A program made the translations under genes and the position numbers. A stretch of 64,000 nucleotides of DNA from Mycobacterium sp. 852013-50091_SCH5140682 (GTDB lineage: Bacteria; Actinomycetota; Actinomycetes; Mycobacteriales; Mycobacteriaceae): assembly GCF_001665685.1 (NCBI RefSeq), contig NZ_LZTB01000035.1:1-64000 (forward strand). Direction: 5' to 3'. A model generated the notes under the pieces. The model had not been told where the DNA came from and ran no database searches. It saw only the letters and a program-made list of their open reading frames with translations. Shown in pieces: positions 28,439-37,547 of the stretch. The first letter of the stretch is position 1, and every line of letters starts with the position of its first letter.

Positions 28439-28454
28439 TCAGTCATGTGACTGA
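28439..28454. promoter_or_regulatory. Putative operator, CAGTCA inverted repeat, copy 4
   Basis: TCAGTCATGTGACTGA is identical to copy 1, and the identity extends to CC upstream and TG downstream. It lies just after the monooxygenase stop and is centred 60 bp upstream of the preferred GTG start of the molybdenum hydroxylase. A possible -10 element TACATT is at 28463-28468. Confidence 0.8.
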
Positions 28455-28506
28455 TGGACGCCTACATTGACCAGTGCCATGCTCGTCGCATGCAGGTGAA
28501 CCGCCG

Positions 28507-30795
28507 GTGATCGGCAGCGCGTTCAACCGGGTCGAGGGATCCGACAAGGTCACCGGGTCCGCGCGATACACCGCAGACACGGTGATACCCGGGCTGCACT
28601 ACGCGGTGCTGGTGCAATCCGAGATATCCCACGGGCACGTCACCCGCGAATCGCTGGAAGACGCCTCATCTCGCGCGCTGGCCGCTCCGGGTGTGTCGGT
28701 TGTGCTCACCCCGCTCAATTGTCCTGCACTGCAAACTCTTCCCACGGACCTGACCTGGGATCTGCCGTTGGAACGTCGACCCCCGCTGTCCGACCTGACC
28801 GTCCAATACCGCGGTCAACACATGGCACTCGTGGTAGCCGACACTCCAGAGAATGCAGAATTTGCAGCCTCGCTGATCAGGTTGACCTATCAGGAGGAAC
28901 CTGCCGTCCTGGCCGCCCGGGAGGCGCTCAACCAGCCCCGACCGACTGGCGGTGCCGGACCCGTCCGCTCCGGTGTCTATCAACCTGACCACTTTGTAAA
29001 ACTGGAAGACGAGAAACTCCAAGATCATCGGGGAGCCAGAGACGCACCTGAGGGCGGCATCAAGATCGCATCGCGGTACACGACACCCGAGAATGCGCAC
29101 TACCCGATCGAACTATCGGCCACCGTCGCGGCATGGGACGGTGACTACCTCACGGTGCACGACACGACGCGCTGGATCGCCGGTGAACGGCAGGTCCTTG
29201 CCGCCTATCTGGGAACTACCGTCGACAAGATTCGAGTGATCTCACCGCTGGTCGGTGGCGCATTCGGCTCAAAGAGTTTCTTATGGATGCACGTCGTGTT
29301 GTGCGCCGTCGCGGCACGAATGGCCGGCACACCCGTGAAACTGGTGCTGAGCAGAGCCCAGATGTTCACCTCGACCGGTCACCGTCCACCTACCGAACAA
29401 CACCTACACCTGGTCGCCGACACAGTCGGCTTGCTCAGCAGCGTCGAGCACCACACGCTGACCGAGACTTCCACGGTCGCTCACTTCTGCGAACCTGCAG
29501 GACTGTCCACCCGTTTCCTGTACCAATCGCCACGGATGGTGGTGTCCCACAATGTGGCTCGGGTAAACCGCCCCACCCCGTGCTTCATGCGCGGCCCGGG
29601 CGAGGCACCCGGACTGTTCGCTCTGGAGGTGGCGATGGACGAACTGGCGTACGCGTCGGGTGTCGATCCCCTGCATTTACGGGTCACCAACGACGCGGCT
29701 ATCGATCAGGCAAGCGGTCAACCGTGGTCCGAGCGACACCTCACCGAGTGCTTCCAGGAAGGTGCCCGCCGATTCGGTTGGGACGCCCGGCCGCACACAC
29801 CCCGCTCACTGAGCCGCAACGGCGTGAGGGTCGGCTGGGGGATGGCAACAGCAACGTACCCGGGGCGCAGAATGCCTGCCGGTTGTCGCGTGGTGACCCA
29901 GCCCAACGGAGCCGTCGAATTCGCCTCCGCCACACACGAAGTCGGCAACGGCGTGCGAACCGTGATGACCCAGATCGCGGCCGACACAATCGGTCTTGCG
30001 ACAAGTCGGATCTCGTTCAGCTCGGGAGACTCGGCGTTCCCCGAAGCGCCCTACAGTGGCGCATCGCAAACGACTGCCACGGTGGGTTCGGCGGTGTACG
30101 ACGCCGGGCAGGAATGGAAGCACCGACTGTTGAATCATCTCGTCAACAGCCGGGACTCACCGTACGCCGGTCGCGATGTCGCGGCGCTTGATATCCGCGA
30201 CGATACGCTCGTCAGTTCCGATCCGACGCTGCCCACCATGTCGATCGACGAGCTCTTCACCCATGCCGACGATGCACTTCTGGACGTGTTGACGTTCACC
30301 ATGGCCAGTCCCGGAGCACCCGAAAACGGTCCGGTGTCACAATCGTTCGGAGCTCACTTCTGTGAAGTCGAAGTCGACGAGGAGATCGGGCGCGCAGCGG
30401 TCACTCGTTGGGTCGCGGTGATGGACTGCGGAAAAGTGATCAATCCCAAGCTCGCCCGCAGCCAGGTCATTGGTGGCATCACGTTCGGGTTGGGCATGAC
30501 CCTGCTCGAACATGTGCCGTACGACCCGGGAACAGGCCACGCCCTGGGGGAGTACTACGTACCGACCCACGCCGACGTCCCGTTCTTCGACATCAGCTTC
30601 ATCGACAGTGCCGACTATCGCCTGGACAAGTTCGGCGCCCGGGGAATCGGCGAAATCGGCATCTGCGGCGTGCCCGCCGCGATCGCCAACGCCATCTTCC
30701 ACGCCACCGGTCGCCGCGTGCGCGACTTGCCGATCACCATCGAGAACCTGTTGTCGCCATACCGCGGAGCCCGGACATGCACACCGTCAAATTGA
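28507..30795 (+). CDS. Molybdenum hydroxylase, large (Mo-cofactor) subunit
   Basis: A 762-residue xanthine-oxidase-family large subunit. It opens with NRVEGSDKVTGSARYTADT. Cofactor-binding segments are VGGAFGSKSF, MRGPGEAPGLFALEVAMDEL and, near the end, RGIGEIGICGVPAAIANAIF, which holds the catalytic glutamate (GIGE). I chose GTG 28507, which has AGGTGA eight bases upstream; the in-frame ATG at 28474 has none and lies at or before the likely transcription start given operator copy 4. It hydroxylates an aldehyde or an electron-poor ring carbon using water. The small Fe-S and FAD subunits follow, with overlapping frames. Confidence 0.92.
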   Translation: MIGSAFNRVEGSDKVTGSARYTADTVIPGLHYAVLVQSEISHGHVTRESLEDASSRALAAPGVSVVLTPLNCPALQTLPTDLTWDLPLERRPPLSDLTVQYRGQHMALVVADTPENAEFAASLIRLTYQEEPAVLAAREALNQPRPTGGAGPVRSGVYQPDHFVKLEDEKLQDHRGARDAPEGGIKIASRYTTPENAHYPIELSATVAAWDGDYLTVHDTTRWIAGERQVLAAYLGTTVDKIRVISPLVGGAFGSKSFLWMHVVLCAVAARMAGTPVKLVLSRAQMFTSTGHRPPTEQHLHLVADTVGLLSSVEHHTLTETSTVAHFCEPAGLSTRFLYQSPRMVVSHNVARVNRPTPCFMRGPGEAPGLFALEVAMDELAYASGVDPLHLRVTNDAAIDQASGQPWSERHLTECFQEGARRFGWDARPHTPRSLSRNGVRVGWGMATATYPGRRMPAGCRVVTQPNGAVEFASATHEVGNGVRTVMTQIAADTIGLATSRISFSSGDSAFPEAPYSGASQTTATVGSAVYDAGQEWKHRLLNHLVNSRDSPYAGRDVAALDIRDDTLVSSDPTLPTMSIDELFTHADDALLDVLTFTMASPGAPENGPVSQSFGAHFCEVEVDEEIGRAAVTRWVAVMDCGKVINPKLARSQVIGGITFGLGMTLLEHVPYDPGTGHALGEYYVPTHADVPFFDISFIDSADYRLDKFGARGIGEIGICGVPAAIANAIFHATGRRVRDLPITIENLLSPYRGARTCTPSN

Positions 30796-31307
30796 CCATC
30801 AACGGCACGGTATTCAGTATCGAGACCGATGTGCGTTCTACGCTGCTCGATCTGCTGCGTGAACGGATCCAGTTGACCGGCACCAAGAAGGGGTGCGATC
30901 ACGGCCTGTGCGGTGCCTGCACGGTCACGGTCAACGGTGAACGTGTGGTGAGCTGCCTGACGCTGGCGGTCGCGATCGACGGTGCGGACGTCCTCACCAT
31001 CGAGGGCATCGCCGACGGCGAGCATCTGCACCCCCTGCAGGGCGCGTTCGTCGAGCACGACGGGTTCCAGTGCGGCTACTGCACACCTGGACAGATCAGT
31101 TCGGCGCACGCGCTGCTGCGCGAACACGGCCGCGGCGATCTGTCTGCCGCGTCCTTCGAGAATCCAGCTGCCGACGTAAAGGCAGGACCGAAAACCCTGT
31201 GCAGCGCCGAGATCCGCGAACGAATGGCCGGAAACATCTGCCGCTGCGGGGCATATCCGAACATCATCGACGCGATAGCATCATGTCTGCCGGGCGATAA
31301 CCAGTGA
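30777..31307 (+). CDS. Molybdenum hydroxylase, small [2Fe-2S] subunit
   Basis: A 176-residue subunit. The N-terminal plant-type ferredoxin cluster uses Cys40, Cys45, Cys48 and Cys60 (GCDHGLCGACTVTVNGE). The C-terminal helical cluster uses Cys99, Cys102, Cys155 and Cys157 (QCGYCTPGQ and NICRCGAY). The loop between the second pair of motifs is longer than usual, as in periplasmic-aldehyde-oxidase-type small subunits. The ATG lies 19 bp inside the large-subunit gene. No twin-arginine signal is present, so the complex is cytoplasmic. Confidence 0.93.
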   Translation: MHTVKLTINGTVFSIETDVRSTLLDLLRERIQLTGTKKGCDHGLCGACTVTVNGERVVSCLTLAVAIDGADVLTIEGIADGEHLHPLQGAFVEHDGFQCGYCTPGQISSAHALLREHGRGDLSAASFENPAADVKAGPKTLCSAEIRERMAGNICRCGAYPNIIDAIASCLPGDNQ

Positions 31308-32290
31308 AGCCCTTTGACTTTCACCGCGCGGTCGATATCGACGACGCTCTCGACTGCGCCGCTGCTGGTGGCCAGTTCTACGCCGGCGGCACCAATCTGC
31401 TGGACTTGATGAAGCTGGGCGTCGAGGTCCCGACATCGCTCGTCGATATCGGAAATTTGGGTTTGGATACGATCACGGCGACCGAGAGTGGTGGCGTACT
31501 GATCGGCGCCGGCGTCACCAATAGCGCCATCGCCAACCACCGCCTGATCCGTAACCAGTACCCGGTGCTATCCCACGCCATTCTGTCCGGTGCGACAACG
31601 CAACTGCGCAACATGGCCACCGCCGGTGGGAATCTCATGCAGCGGACTCGCTGCCCCTACTTCATGGAACCCACGTTCCCGTCCTGCAATAAGCGCATGC
31701 CCGGTTCGGGATGCGGTGCGCTGGCCGGGTTCAACCGCGAGCACGCATTGTTCGGCGCCAGCGACTCGTGCGTTGCCGTGCACCCGTCCGACATGGCCGT
31801 GGCCTTGGCGATGCTGGACGCCGTCATCCACGTGACCTCACATGCCGGATCCCGCGAGATAGCCCGCGCACAGTTCTTCCGGCTACCCGAGCAGGAACCG
31901 CAGTCCGACAACACTATGCGGCCCGGCGAATTGATCACAGGCATCGAGCTGCCACCATCCCAATACGCCCGGCACAGCTGGTATCTCAAGGTGCGAGACC
32001 GGCACAGTTACGCGTTCGCGCTGGTATCGGTCGCTGCTGGGTTGACGATTCTCGACGGCGTCGTCTCGTCAGCTGCCATCGCGCTGGGCGGTGTGGCCGC
32101 CAAACCCTGGCGGGTGACCGCGGCCGAGGCCGCCCTGGTAGGCAAGCCAGCTGAAATCGAGAGCTTCGACACCGCAGCAGAGGTCGCCATAGCCGGCGCA
32201 ACACCGCTGAGTCAGAACGCGTACAAGGTCGATCTCGGAAAGCACAGTGTCGTGCGCGCCCTGCAGCGTGCCAGCGCGTTACGTCGGTGA
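31304..32290 (+). CDS. Molybdenum hydroxylase, FAD subunit with extra Fe-S cysteines
   Basis: A 328-residue FAD-binding subunit. FAD motifs are FYAGGTNLLDLMKLGVE and ATAGGNLMQRTRC. An insertion after the second motif (PYFMEPTFPSCNKRMPGSGC) contributes Cys117, Cys128 and Cys137, with Cys156 further on. Equivalent cysteines in E. coli PaoB hold an extra [4Fe-4S] cluster, so the same is expected here. GTG start overlaps the small-subunit stop. Gene order large-small-FAD differs from the common small-FAD-large order of paoABC/yagTSR. Confidence 0.9.
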   Translation: MKPFDFHRAVDIDDALDCAAAGGQFYAGGTNLLDLMKLGVEVPTSLVDIGNLGLDTITATESGGVLIGAGVTNSAIANHRLIRNQYPVLSHAILSGATTQLRNMATAGGNLMQRTRCPYFMEPTFPSCNKRMPGSGCGALAGFNREHALFGASDSCVAVHPSDMAVALAMLDAVIHVTSHAGSREIARAQFFRLPEQEPQSDNTMRPGELITGIELPPSQYARHSWYLKVRDRHSYAFALVSVAAGLTILDGVVSSAAIALGGVAAKPWRVTAAEAALVGKPAEIESFDTAAEVAIAGATPLSQNAYKVDLGKHSVVRALQRASALRR

Positions 32291-32827
32291 CGGACTGCGC
32301 CCGTGTCACTGGAGTTCAAATCTCGTGCTCAAACAGGACCGACATCCCGCCGGGGAGAATCAACACGATTGTCACTAAACGGGCACCAAAGCCACGCATG
32401 AATAAACACAAATGATCGGCTTCAGAATCAATCCAAACCGTCCCAATACGACCATAAAAGAACACGTTTCAATTCGGGCCTCCAACGGGACTGCGGAGGC
32501 GGACGTCCAGCTGCCGGCCTCTTGTCCAAGGCATACCCGGCGGTGCCGATAGCGGTCGGCGCCTGCGCAACAAACACCCAGCACAGAGCTCTAATTGGGA
32601 TGCTCGGCCATCGGTCCATCGTGCGACTGCATGTTTCCCGTCTGTGTCGGATTGGCACCGTGAACAGGCGGTTGTGCTGAAGCCAATTCTATGGCTTGCC
32701 AAAACCGCTGACCTGAGTTTGGATATGGTCCAGCTCACATACGGAAAAAGGCATTCCCCGCTGAGGCTCAATTCACAAGACTCGCTCAGCGCTTGCACTG
32801 CCCACCCGCGATTCGGAAGGGTTTTCA
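32291..32827. other. Intergenic region, lower GC, no gene supported
   Basis: About 540 bp, noticeably richer in A/T around 32380-32470 than its surroundings. Short frames on both strands show no family resemblance. It marks the end of the 15.5-32.3 kb block. No CAGTCA operator, direct repeat or tRNA was seen here. Confidence 0.4.
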
Positions 32828-33469
32828 ATGAGCGAACAGGAGTCGACCAGTGACCCGCCGCCCCGGCCGGAGAACGTCATCTACATCTACGACCCCGAGT
32901 ACAGTCCGGCGGTCCAGTACTACTCGCTTCCGAGCCGTTTAACAGGCGGAGCCGACACCTTGAGTGAGGCGCGTTGCAACTTTCGGTCCGCGATGGCCGA
33001 CCGGGCGGGCATCGACAGCCATGAGCTTCCCGCCGTCATAGAACATCAGGAGGCGGTAATCGCAAACATCTGGGTGCGCACCAGGATCGGCGGTTTCAGC
33101 CGGTCTGGCTCTTGCGGCGACACGCTGCGTCGCTTACTCCGGTCAGAGTCGGATCCAGCTCTACACCAACTCAATTCAGAACTTGGCTCGGTGACGGCCC
33201 GGGGACTGCGACCCGTCGTCGTGGTCGTCGAACCCGATGAGCCGATTGCCGCAGTGGCCACTCAGATGGCGTCCGACGACGCACTCTGGCTGGCTTTCAC
33301 CGACTGTCGGCTCGATCTGGCATGGCTCGCGATCTACGGACCCGACGCGGACACCGGCGACGGCGCCGTCCAGCGGATCGAGGACATCGACCTACCTGCC
33401 ATGGCGATCGGCACCCTCTTTGACCGCTACGCATTGACCAACGGCACCGCGTTACAGCTCAGTGGCTGA
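32828..33469 (+). CDS. Hypothetical protein, 213 residues
   Basis: Not recognised. ATG 32828 follows GGAAGGG. The N-terminus (residues 1-15) is polar, then ENVIYIYDPEYSPAVQYYSL and SEARCNFRSAMADRAGIDSH weakly recall the HicB-like fold, in which a short sheet is followed by a helix. The rest is a soluble alpha/beta region with an acidic segment (VVVVVEPDEPIAAVATQMAS). Codon usage is normal for the window. It is followed 290 bp later by a second orphan gene on the same strand; both end before the hairpin at 34134. A defence or antitoxin role is speculation. Confidence 0.65.
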   Translation: MSEQESTSDPPPRPENVIYIYDPEYSPAVQYYSLPSRLTGGADTLSEARCNFRSAMADRAGIDSHELPAVIEHQEAVIANIWVRTRIGGFSRSGSCGDTLRRLLRSESDPALHQLNSELGSVTARGLRPVVVVVEPDEPIAAVATQMASDDALWLAFTDCRLDLAWLAIYGPDADTGDGAVQRIEDIDLPAMAIGTLFDRYALTNGTALQLSG

Positions 33470-33759
33470 CAGTGATGACTGAACCCCCACGCCGGCCGCT
33501 TGCGCTCGATCAAGCCAAGTCCTGTGCCTCGATGTGTGATTCCCGTTATAAACGGACGACTCTCGCACATCTGACTGGCCGATTTGATTGGCTTGTAGCC
33601 AAGCCGTTGGCCGTCGAGGAGCTTTGCTTCCGCCCGGACGCGGCCAATCGGGTCTACCGACCCGTCTACCTATTCGCACAACGTCGTGCCCCCGGAAATC
33701 TGTCGAACAGACGACTCGATACAGCGGAGTTCGTTCTGTGGGAGCAAAGGACGTCAAGC

Positions 33760-34110
33760 ATGAACCCGCACCGACCCGTCACCTCCCCTCAAGCCGACCA
33801 GAGCTCCACTCGTCATGACGGAGAGAGCAGCCACGAAGCAGGGCTACCCGATGAACACGAACTGGCTTGGGACATTGTCGAGTTCGCTCGGTCGCGACTG
33901 TCTATCTCTGAACTCAACGCGGTTTTCATGAGGATCACCTCCGATGACTGCGTTGATGCCATCGATGTCGCACTGACAGCGCTGGAACGGGAAAAGGCTC
34001 CGCTTCCCGACGATCTCGCAAGGCGCCTCAATCGGTGGGTGAGTGCGTACGCAGGCCACCCGAGCTACCGACGGCTCCGCAGTCTAGGCCGCGGACATCC
34101 GACGGGATGA
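33760..34110 (+). CDS. Hypothetical protein, 116 residues
   Basis: Not recognised. The frame is open from 33472, but the upstream 96 codons read as non-coding (Cys/Arg rich), and AAAGGA lies about 11 bases before ATG 33760, so I start there. The first 35 residues are polar and probably disordered. The remainder is a compact helical domain (ELAWDIVEFARSRLSISELN, DDLARRLNRWVSAYAGHPSY). It sits after the 213-residue orphan and before the terminator hairpin. No membrane segment or cysteines pattern is visible. Confidence 0.6.
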   Translation: MNPHRPVTSPQADQSSTRHDGESSHEAGLPDEHELAWDIVEFARSRLSISELNAVFMRITSDDCVDAIDVALTALEREKAPLPDDLARRLNRWVSAYAGHPSYRRLRSLGRGHPTG

Positions 34111-34133
34111 ACATCGACCGCCCCAGGTCAGGT

Positions 34134-34170
34134 CGCTGCGGCACCGGTGATGTTGCCCGGTGCCGCAGCG
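34134..34170. terminator. Bidirectional terminator-like hairpin
   Basis: A perfect 14-bp inverted repeat: CGCTGCGGCACCGG (34134-34147), a 9-base loop, and its complement (34157-34170). No U-tract follows, which is common for actinobacterial terminators. It lies between the convergent orphan gene (ends 34110) and mscR (ends 34226). Confidence 0.75.
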
Positions 34171-34225
34171 GCCCTCCACAGCATTACGTCCCCGATGTGA
34201 CAACGCGCAGGATGCGCAGGGCCGC

Positions 34226-35311
34226 TTACAGCACGACCACGGACCTCAGCACCTTGCCCTCGTGCATCGTGTGGAAAGAGTCTTCGACGTCATCGAGCTC
34301 GATCCGCTCGGAAACAAAGCGTTCCAGCGGCAGTCGTCCTTGCTGGTAGAGATCCACCAGCGCCGGGAAGTCACGTTCGGGCAGGCAGTCGCCGTACCAC
34401 GAAGACTTCAATGCTCCACCGCGGGAGAAGAAGTCGATCAGGGGCATCTGCAGAATCATGTCCGGGGTGGGCACGCCGACCAGCACGACAGTGCCGGCCA
34501 AATCGCGGGCGTAGAACGCCTGCTGCCAGGTTTCGGGGCGGCCGACCGCATCGATCACGATGTCGGCGCCGAACCCACCGGTGATGGCCTGCACAGCCTC
34601 GACACAGTCATCCTCGGCGGCGTTCACAACGTGCGTCGCACCGAGATCCTGGGCCCACTGTAACTTTCGCTGATCACGGTCAACGGCGATGATGGTACCC
34701 GCACCGGCGAGGCGAGCACCCAGAATAGCGGCGTCGCCGACCCCGCCGCAGCCGATGACGGCGACTGAGTCGCCGCGGGAGACGTTGCCGGTGTTGACCG
34801 CCGCACCGATCCCGGCCATCACGCCACAGCCGAGCAGTCCGACAACGGCAGGATCGGCGTTGGCATTGACCTTGGTGCACTGGCCGGCATGGACAAGCGT
34901 CTTGTCGGCGAAGGCACCGATGCCCAGCGCCGGAGTCAGTTCAGTACCGTCTTCGAGCGTCATCTTCTGGGTGGCGTTGAAAGTATCAAAGCAGTACTGC
35001 GGGCGGCCGCGCTTGCAGGCCCGGCACTGTCCGCACACCGCGCGCCAGTTGAGGATCACGAAGTCGCCCACCGCGACGGATTCGACGCCACTGCCGACTT
35101 CTTCGACCACGCCCGCAGCCTCGTGGCCGAGTAGGAATGGGAACGCGTCGTTGATTCCGCCGTCACGGTAGGTGAGGTCGGTGTGGCACACCCCGCAGGC
35201 CTGCACCCGCACGACGACCTCGCCTGGGCCGGGATCGGGAATGACGATGGTGGTGAGCTCGACCGGCGCACCCTTTTCTCGGGCGATCACGCCCCGAACA
35301 TGCTGCGGCAT
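34226..35311 (-). CDS. mscR: S-(hydroxymethyl)mycothiol dehydrogenase
   Basis: A 361-residue zinc alcohol dehydrogenase that reads closely like mycobacterial MscR throughout ([40 protein letters not shown]). Catalytic zinc ligands are in CGVCHTD and GHEAAG, structural zinc ligands in [15 protein letters not shown]. The NAD motif is [12 protein letters not shown]. It oxidises the mycothiol adduct of formaldehyde, the actinobacterial route of formaldehyde removal. It is the last gene of the demethylation operon, 33 bp after the DgcA-like gene, which fits disposal of the formaldehyde that operon should release. Confidence 0.93.
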   Translation of the reverse strand: MPQHVRGVIAREKGAPVELTTIVIPDPGPGEVVVRVQACGVCHTDLTYRDGGINDAFPFLLGHEAAGVVEEVGSGVESVAVGDFVILNWRAVCGQCRACKRGRPQYCFDTFNATQKMTLEDGTELTPALGIGAFADKTLVHAGQCTKVNANADPAVVGLLGCGVMAGIGAAVNTGNVSRGDSVAVIGCGGVGDAAILGARLAGAGTIIAVDRDQRKLQWAQDLGATHVVNAAEDDCVEAVQAITGGFGADIVIDAVGRPETWQQAFYARDLAGTVVLVGVPTPDMILQMPLIDFFSRGGALKSSWYGDCLPERDFPALVDLYQQGRLPLERFVSERIELDDVEDSFHTMHEGKVLRSVVVL

Positions 35312-35344
35312 GGGATCACTCTCTTTCAGGAACTTTTCGGACAG

Positions 35345-37393
35345 TTATAGGACGATGCACAGACGGAATGCGTCGTAGATCGCAGCATGGATGTTGCGGC
35401 TGGCGACCGCATCACCGATCCGGAACAATTGGTATCTGCCCGTCGGGTTGCGAACGACGTTCTGCGGCTGCAGGTTCAGCAGCGCTTGCTGATCGACCTC
35501 GCCGAGGTTCGATGAGCCGGCGACCAACGCGAAGTAGAGTTCGTCGGAGGGCAGGGTACCGTGTTCGACGACCACTTGGTCGACGATGCGCTGACGGGTG
35601 GCGTGCGCGTACTCGTTATACAGATCCACTTCCAGGCGACCGTCCTTACGCCGTACCGCCGTTAGCCGTTCGTTGAGCGTCACGCGGACGCCGTGCTCGG
35701 CGAATACCTTGAAGTATCCGGGATAGTTCACTCCCCCGACATCCGGAGCCAATGTTCGCTCCGGGGTGACGATTTCGACTGGTGCACCGGAGCGGGCCAA
35801 CACCTCGGCGGCGTCCATGCCCGGATGGCCACCATTGTCGTCATAGAACAGCACCTGCCCGCGCGGGCGCACCGCTCCGCACAGTACATCCCAGCCGTCA
35901 GTGACCAGATGAGTTCCCTCCGCGAGGAATTCGGTGTTCGGCACACCGCCGGTCGCGACGACAACCAGGTCGGGATTCTCGGCCAGCACCTCCTCGGCAT
36001 CGACGTAGCTGTTTGTCCGGACTTCGACGTCGTGCAGTTTGCACTCATCCAGACGCCATTCGATGATGCTGATGAGATCGCGGCGCCGCGGCGCCGCGGA
36101 CGCGAGTCGGATCTGGCCGCCCGGCTCGTCCGCAGCTTCGAAGACGACCACTCGATGACCCCGCTCCCCCAGCACCCGCGCCGCTTCCAACCCGGCTGGA
36201 CCCGCCCCGACCACCACCGCGGTTCGCGCAGGCCCCGTGGCAAGTGGCACCTTGTGCGGCATCCGGTCTTCGCGTCCAGTGGATGCATTGTGCACGCACT
36301 TGGCGTCACGATTCTGATAGATCTCGTCCAAGCAGTAGCTGGCACCGACACACGGCCGAATCCGGTCTTCCTCGCCCGCACGGATTTTCGCTACGATATG
36401 CGGGTCGGCGATATGTGCACGCGTCATCCCGACAAGGTCGATAATGCCGTCACGAATCGCATGCCGCGCGGTCGCCACATCGTTGATCCGTGCAGCGTGC
36501 ATGACCGGGATCGACAGCGCTTGCTTGACCTGCCCCGCGAATTCGAGATGCGGTGCGACGGGCGTACCCATCGGGGGGATGACCCGCGACAGCGCCTCGT
36601 CGCTGGCCATGTAACCCTTGATCACACTGATGAAATCGATCCCCTCGGCCGCCACGCGCCTGGCGATCTCCACTCCTTCGTCGTAGCCCAACCCACCCTG
36701 CTCATCCTCGTCGAGCGACATCCGGATGCCGACCACGAAATCGGGTCCCACGGCCTCGCGTACAGCGCGAATCACCCTCAGCGGGAAGCGAAGCCGGTCC
36801 TCCATGGTGGCGATGCCGTACTCGTCGTCACGGTGATTGGTCAGAGGTGACCAGAACGCGTCCAGCAGGTGGGTGTATGCCTCGAGTTCGATCCCGTCGA
36901 GCCCGGCTTCGCGGCACCGTTGCGCGGCATCGGCGTAGGCGCGCACGATGCGCTCGAGGTCCCATTCCTCGGCCACCTTGGGGAACGACCGGTGAGCAGG
37001 TTCCCGGATCGATGATGGAAAGACGACCGGTAGCCAGTCCCCGTCGTAGTTGCTCGTGCGACGGCCGAGATGGGTGACCTGGCACATCACTGCCGCGCCG
37101 TTCTCGTGCACGCCGTATGCCAGTTCTCGTAACCAGGGCACGATCTCGTCCTTGTAGAGGTGCAGATTGCCGAAGGCCGCGGGGCTGTCCGGGGCGACCA
37201 CCGCCGAGCCGCCCATCATGGTGAGCGAGACCCCGCCTTTGGCCTTCTCTTCGTGGTAGAGCCGGTACCGCCGTTTCGGCATGCCGTCCTCAGTGTAGGA
37301 GGGCTCGTGAGAGGTGCTGACCACCCTGTTCCGCAGGGCGACGTTCTTCAGCTGAAACGGTTGCAGGAGCGGGTCGAGGAGTTGCGATGTCAT
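35345..37393 (-). CDS. DgcA/StcD-like demethylating flavoprotein (TMADH family)
   Basis: A 682-residue enzyme. Residues 1-350 form an old-yellow-enzyme-type FMN barrel (LLQPFQLKNVALRNRVVSTS). A [4Fe-4S] segment follows (RPCVGASYCLDEIYQNRDAKC). The C-terminal half binds a dinucleotide (AVVVGAGPAGLEAARVLGER). Length and layout match dimethylglycine demethylase DgcA and N-methylproline demethylase StcD, relatives of trimethylamine dehydrogenase. It would remove an N-methyl group as formaldehyde. The frame extends further upstream, but the ATG at 37393 begins the conserved domain. It is flanked by a Rieske oxygenase and mscR, which supports the role; whether the substrate is dimethylglycine, N-methylproline or another amine is open. 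Confidence 0.88.
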   Translation of the reverse strand: MTSQLLDPLLQPFQLKNVALRNRVVSTSHEPSYTEDGMPKRRYRLYHEEKAKGGVSLTMMGGSAVVAPDSPAAFGNLHLYKDEIVPWLRELAYGVHENGAAVMCQVTHLGRRTSNYDGDWLPVVFPSSIREPAHRSFPKVAEEWDLERIVRAYADAAQRCREAGLDGIELEAYTHLLDAFWSPLTNHRDDEYGIATMEDRLRFPLRVIRAVREAVGPDFVVGIRMSLDEDEQGGLGYDEGVEIARRVAAEGIDFISVIKGYMASDEALSRVIPPMGTPVAPHLEFAGQVKQALSIPVMHAARINDVATARHAIRDGIIDLVGMTRAHIADPHIVAKIRAGEEDRIRPCVGASYCLDEIYQNRDAKCVHNASTGREDRMPHKVPLATGPARTAVVVGAGPAGLEAARVLGERGHRVVVFEAADEPGGQIRLASAAPRRRDLISIIEWRLDECKLHDVEVRTNSYVDAEEVLAENPDLVVVATGGVPNTEFLAEGTHLVTDGWDVLCGAVRPRGQVLFYDDNGGHPGMDAAEVLARSGAPVEIVTPERTLAPDVGGVNYPGYFKVFAEHGVRVTLNERLTAVRRKDGRLEVDLYNEYAHATRQRIVDQVVVEHGTLPSDELYFALVAGSSNLGEVDQQALLNLQPQNVVRNPTGRYQLFRIGDAVASRNIHAAIYDAFRLCIVL

Positions 37394-37547
37394 ACGGATC
37401 CGACCTTCTGAAATGTTGGGCGCATCGTGGAGAACGCCCAGTTGTAGCCGCAAGTGAATGTGTCCGACCGCGCCGTCGGCGTGCTTGTCTGAAGTTACGA
37501 AATATGGTGAATCGAGGGCCTTGGGCCGCAGATCCACTCCCACACCG

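Noticed and set aside
28474..28506. ATG at 28474 as start of the Mo-hydroxylase large subunit
   Set aside because: It lacks a ribosome site and lies at or before the transcript start predicted from the operator and TACATT; GTG 28507 fits better.
33472..33759. N-terminal extension of the 116-residue orphan
   Set aside because: The extension reads as non-coding, and a good ribosome site precedes ATG 33760.
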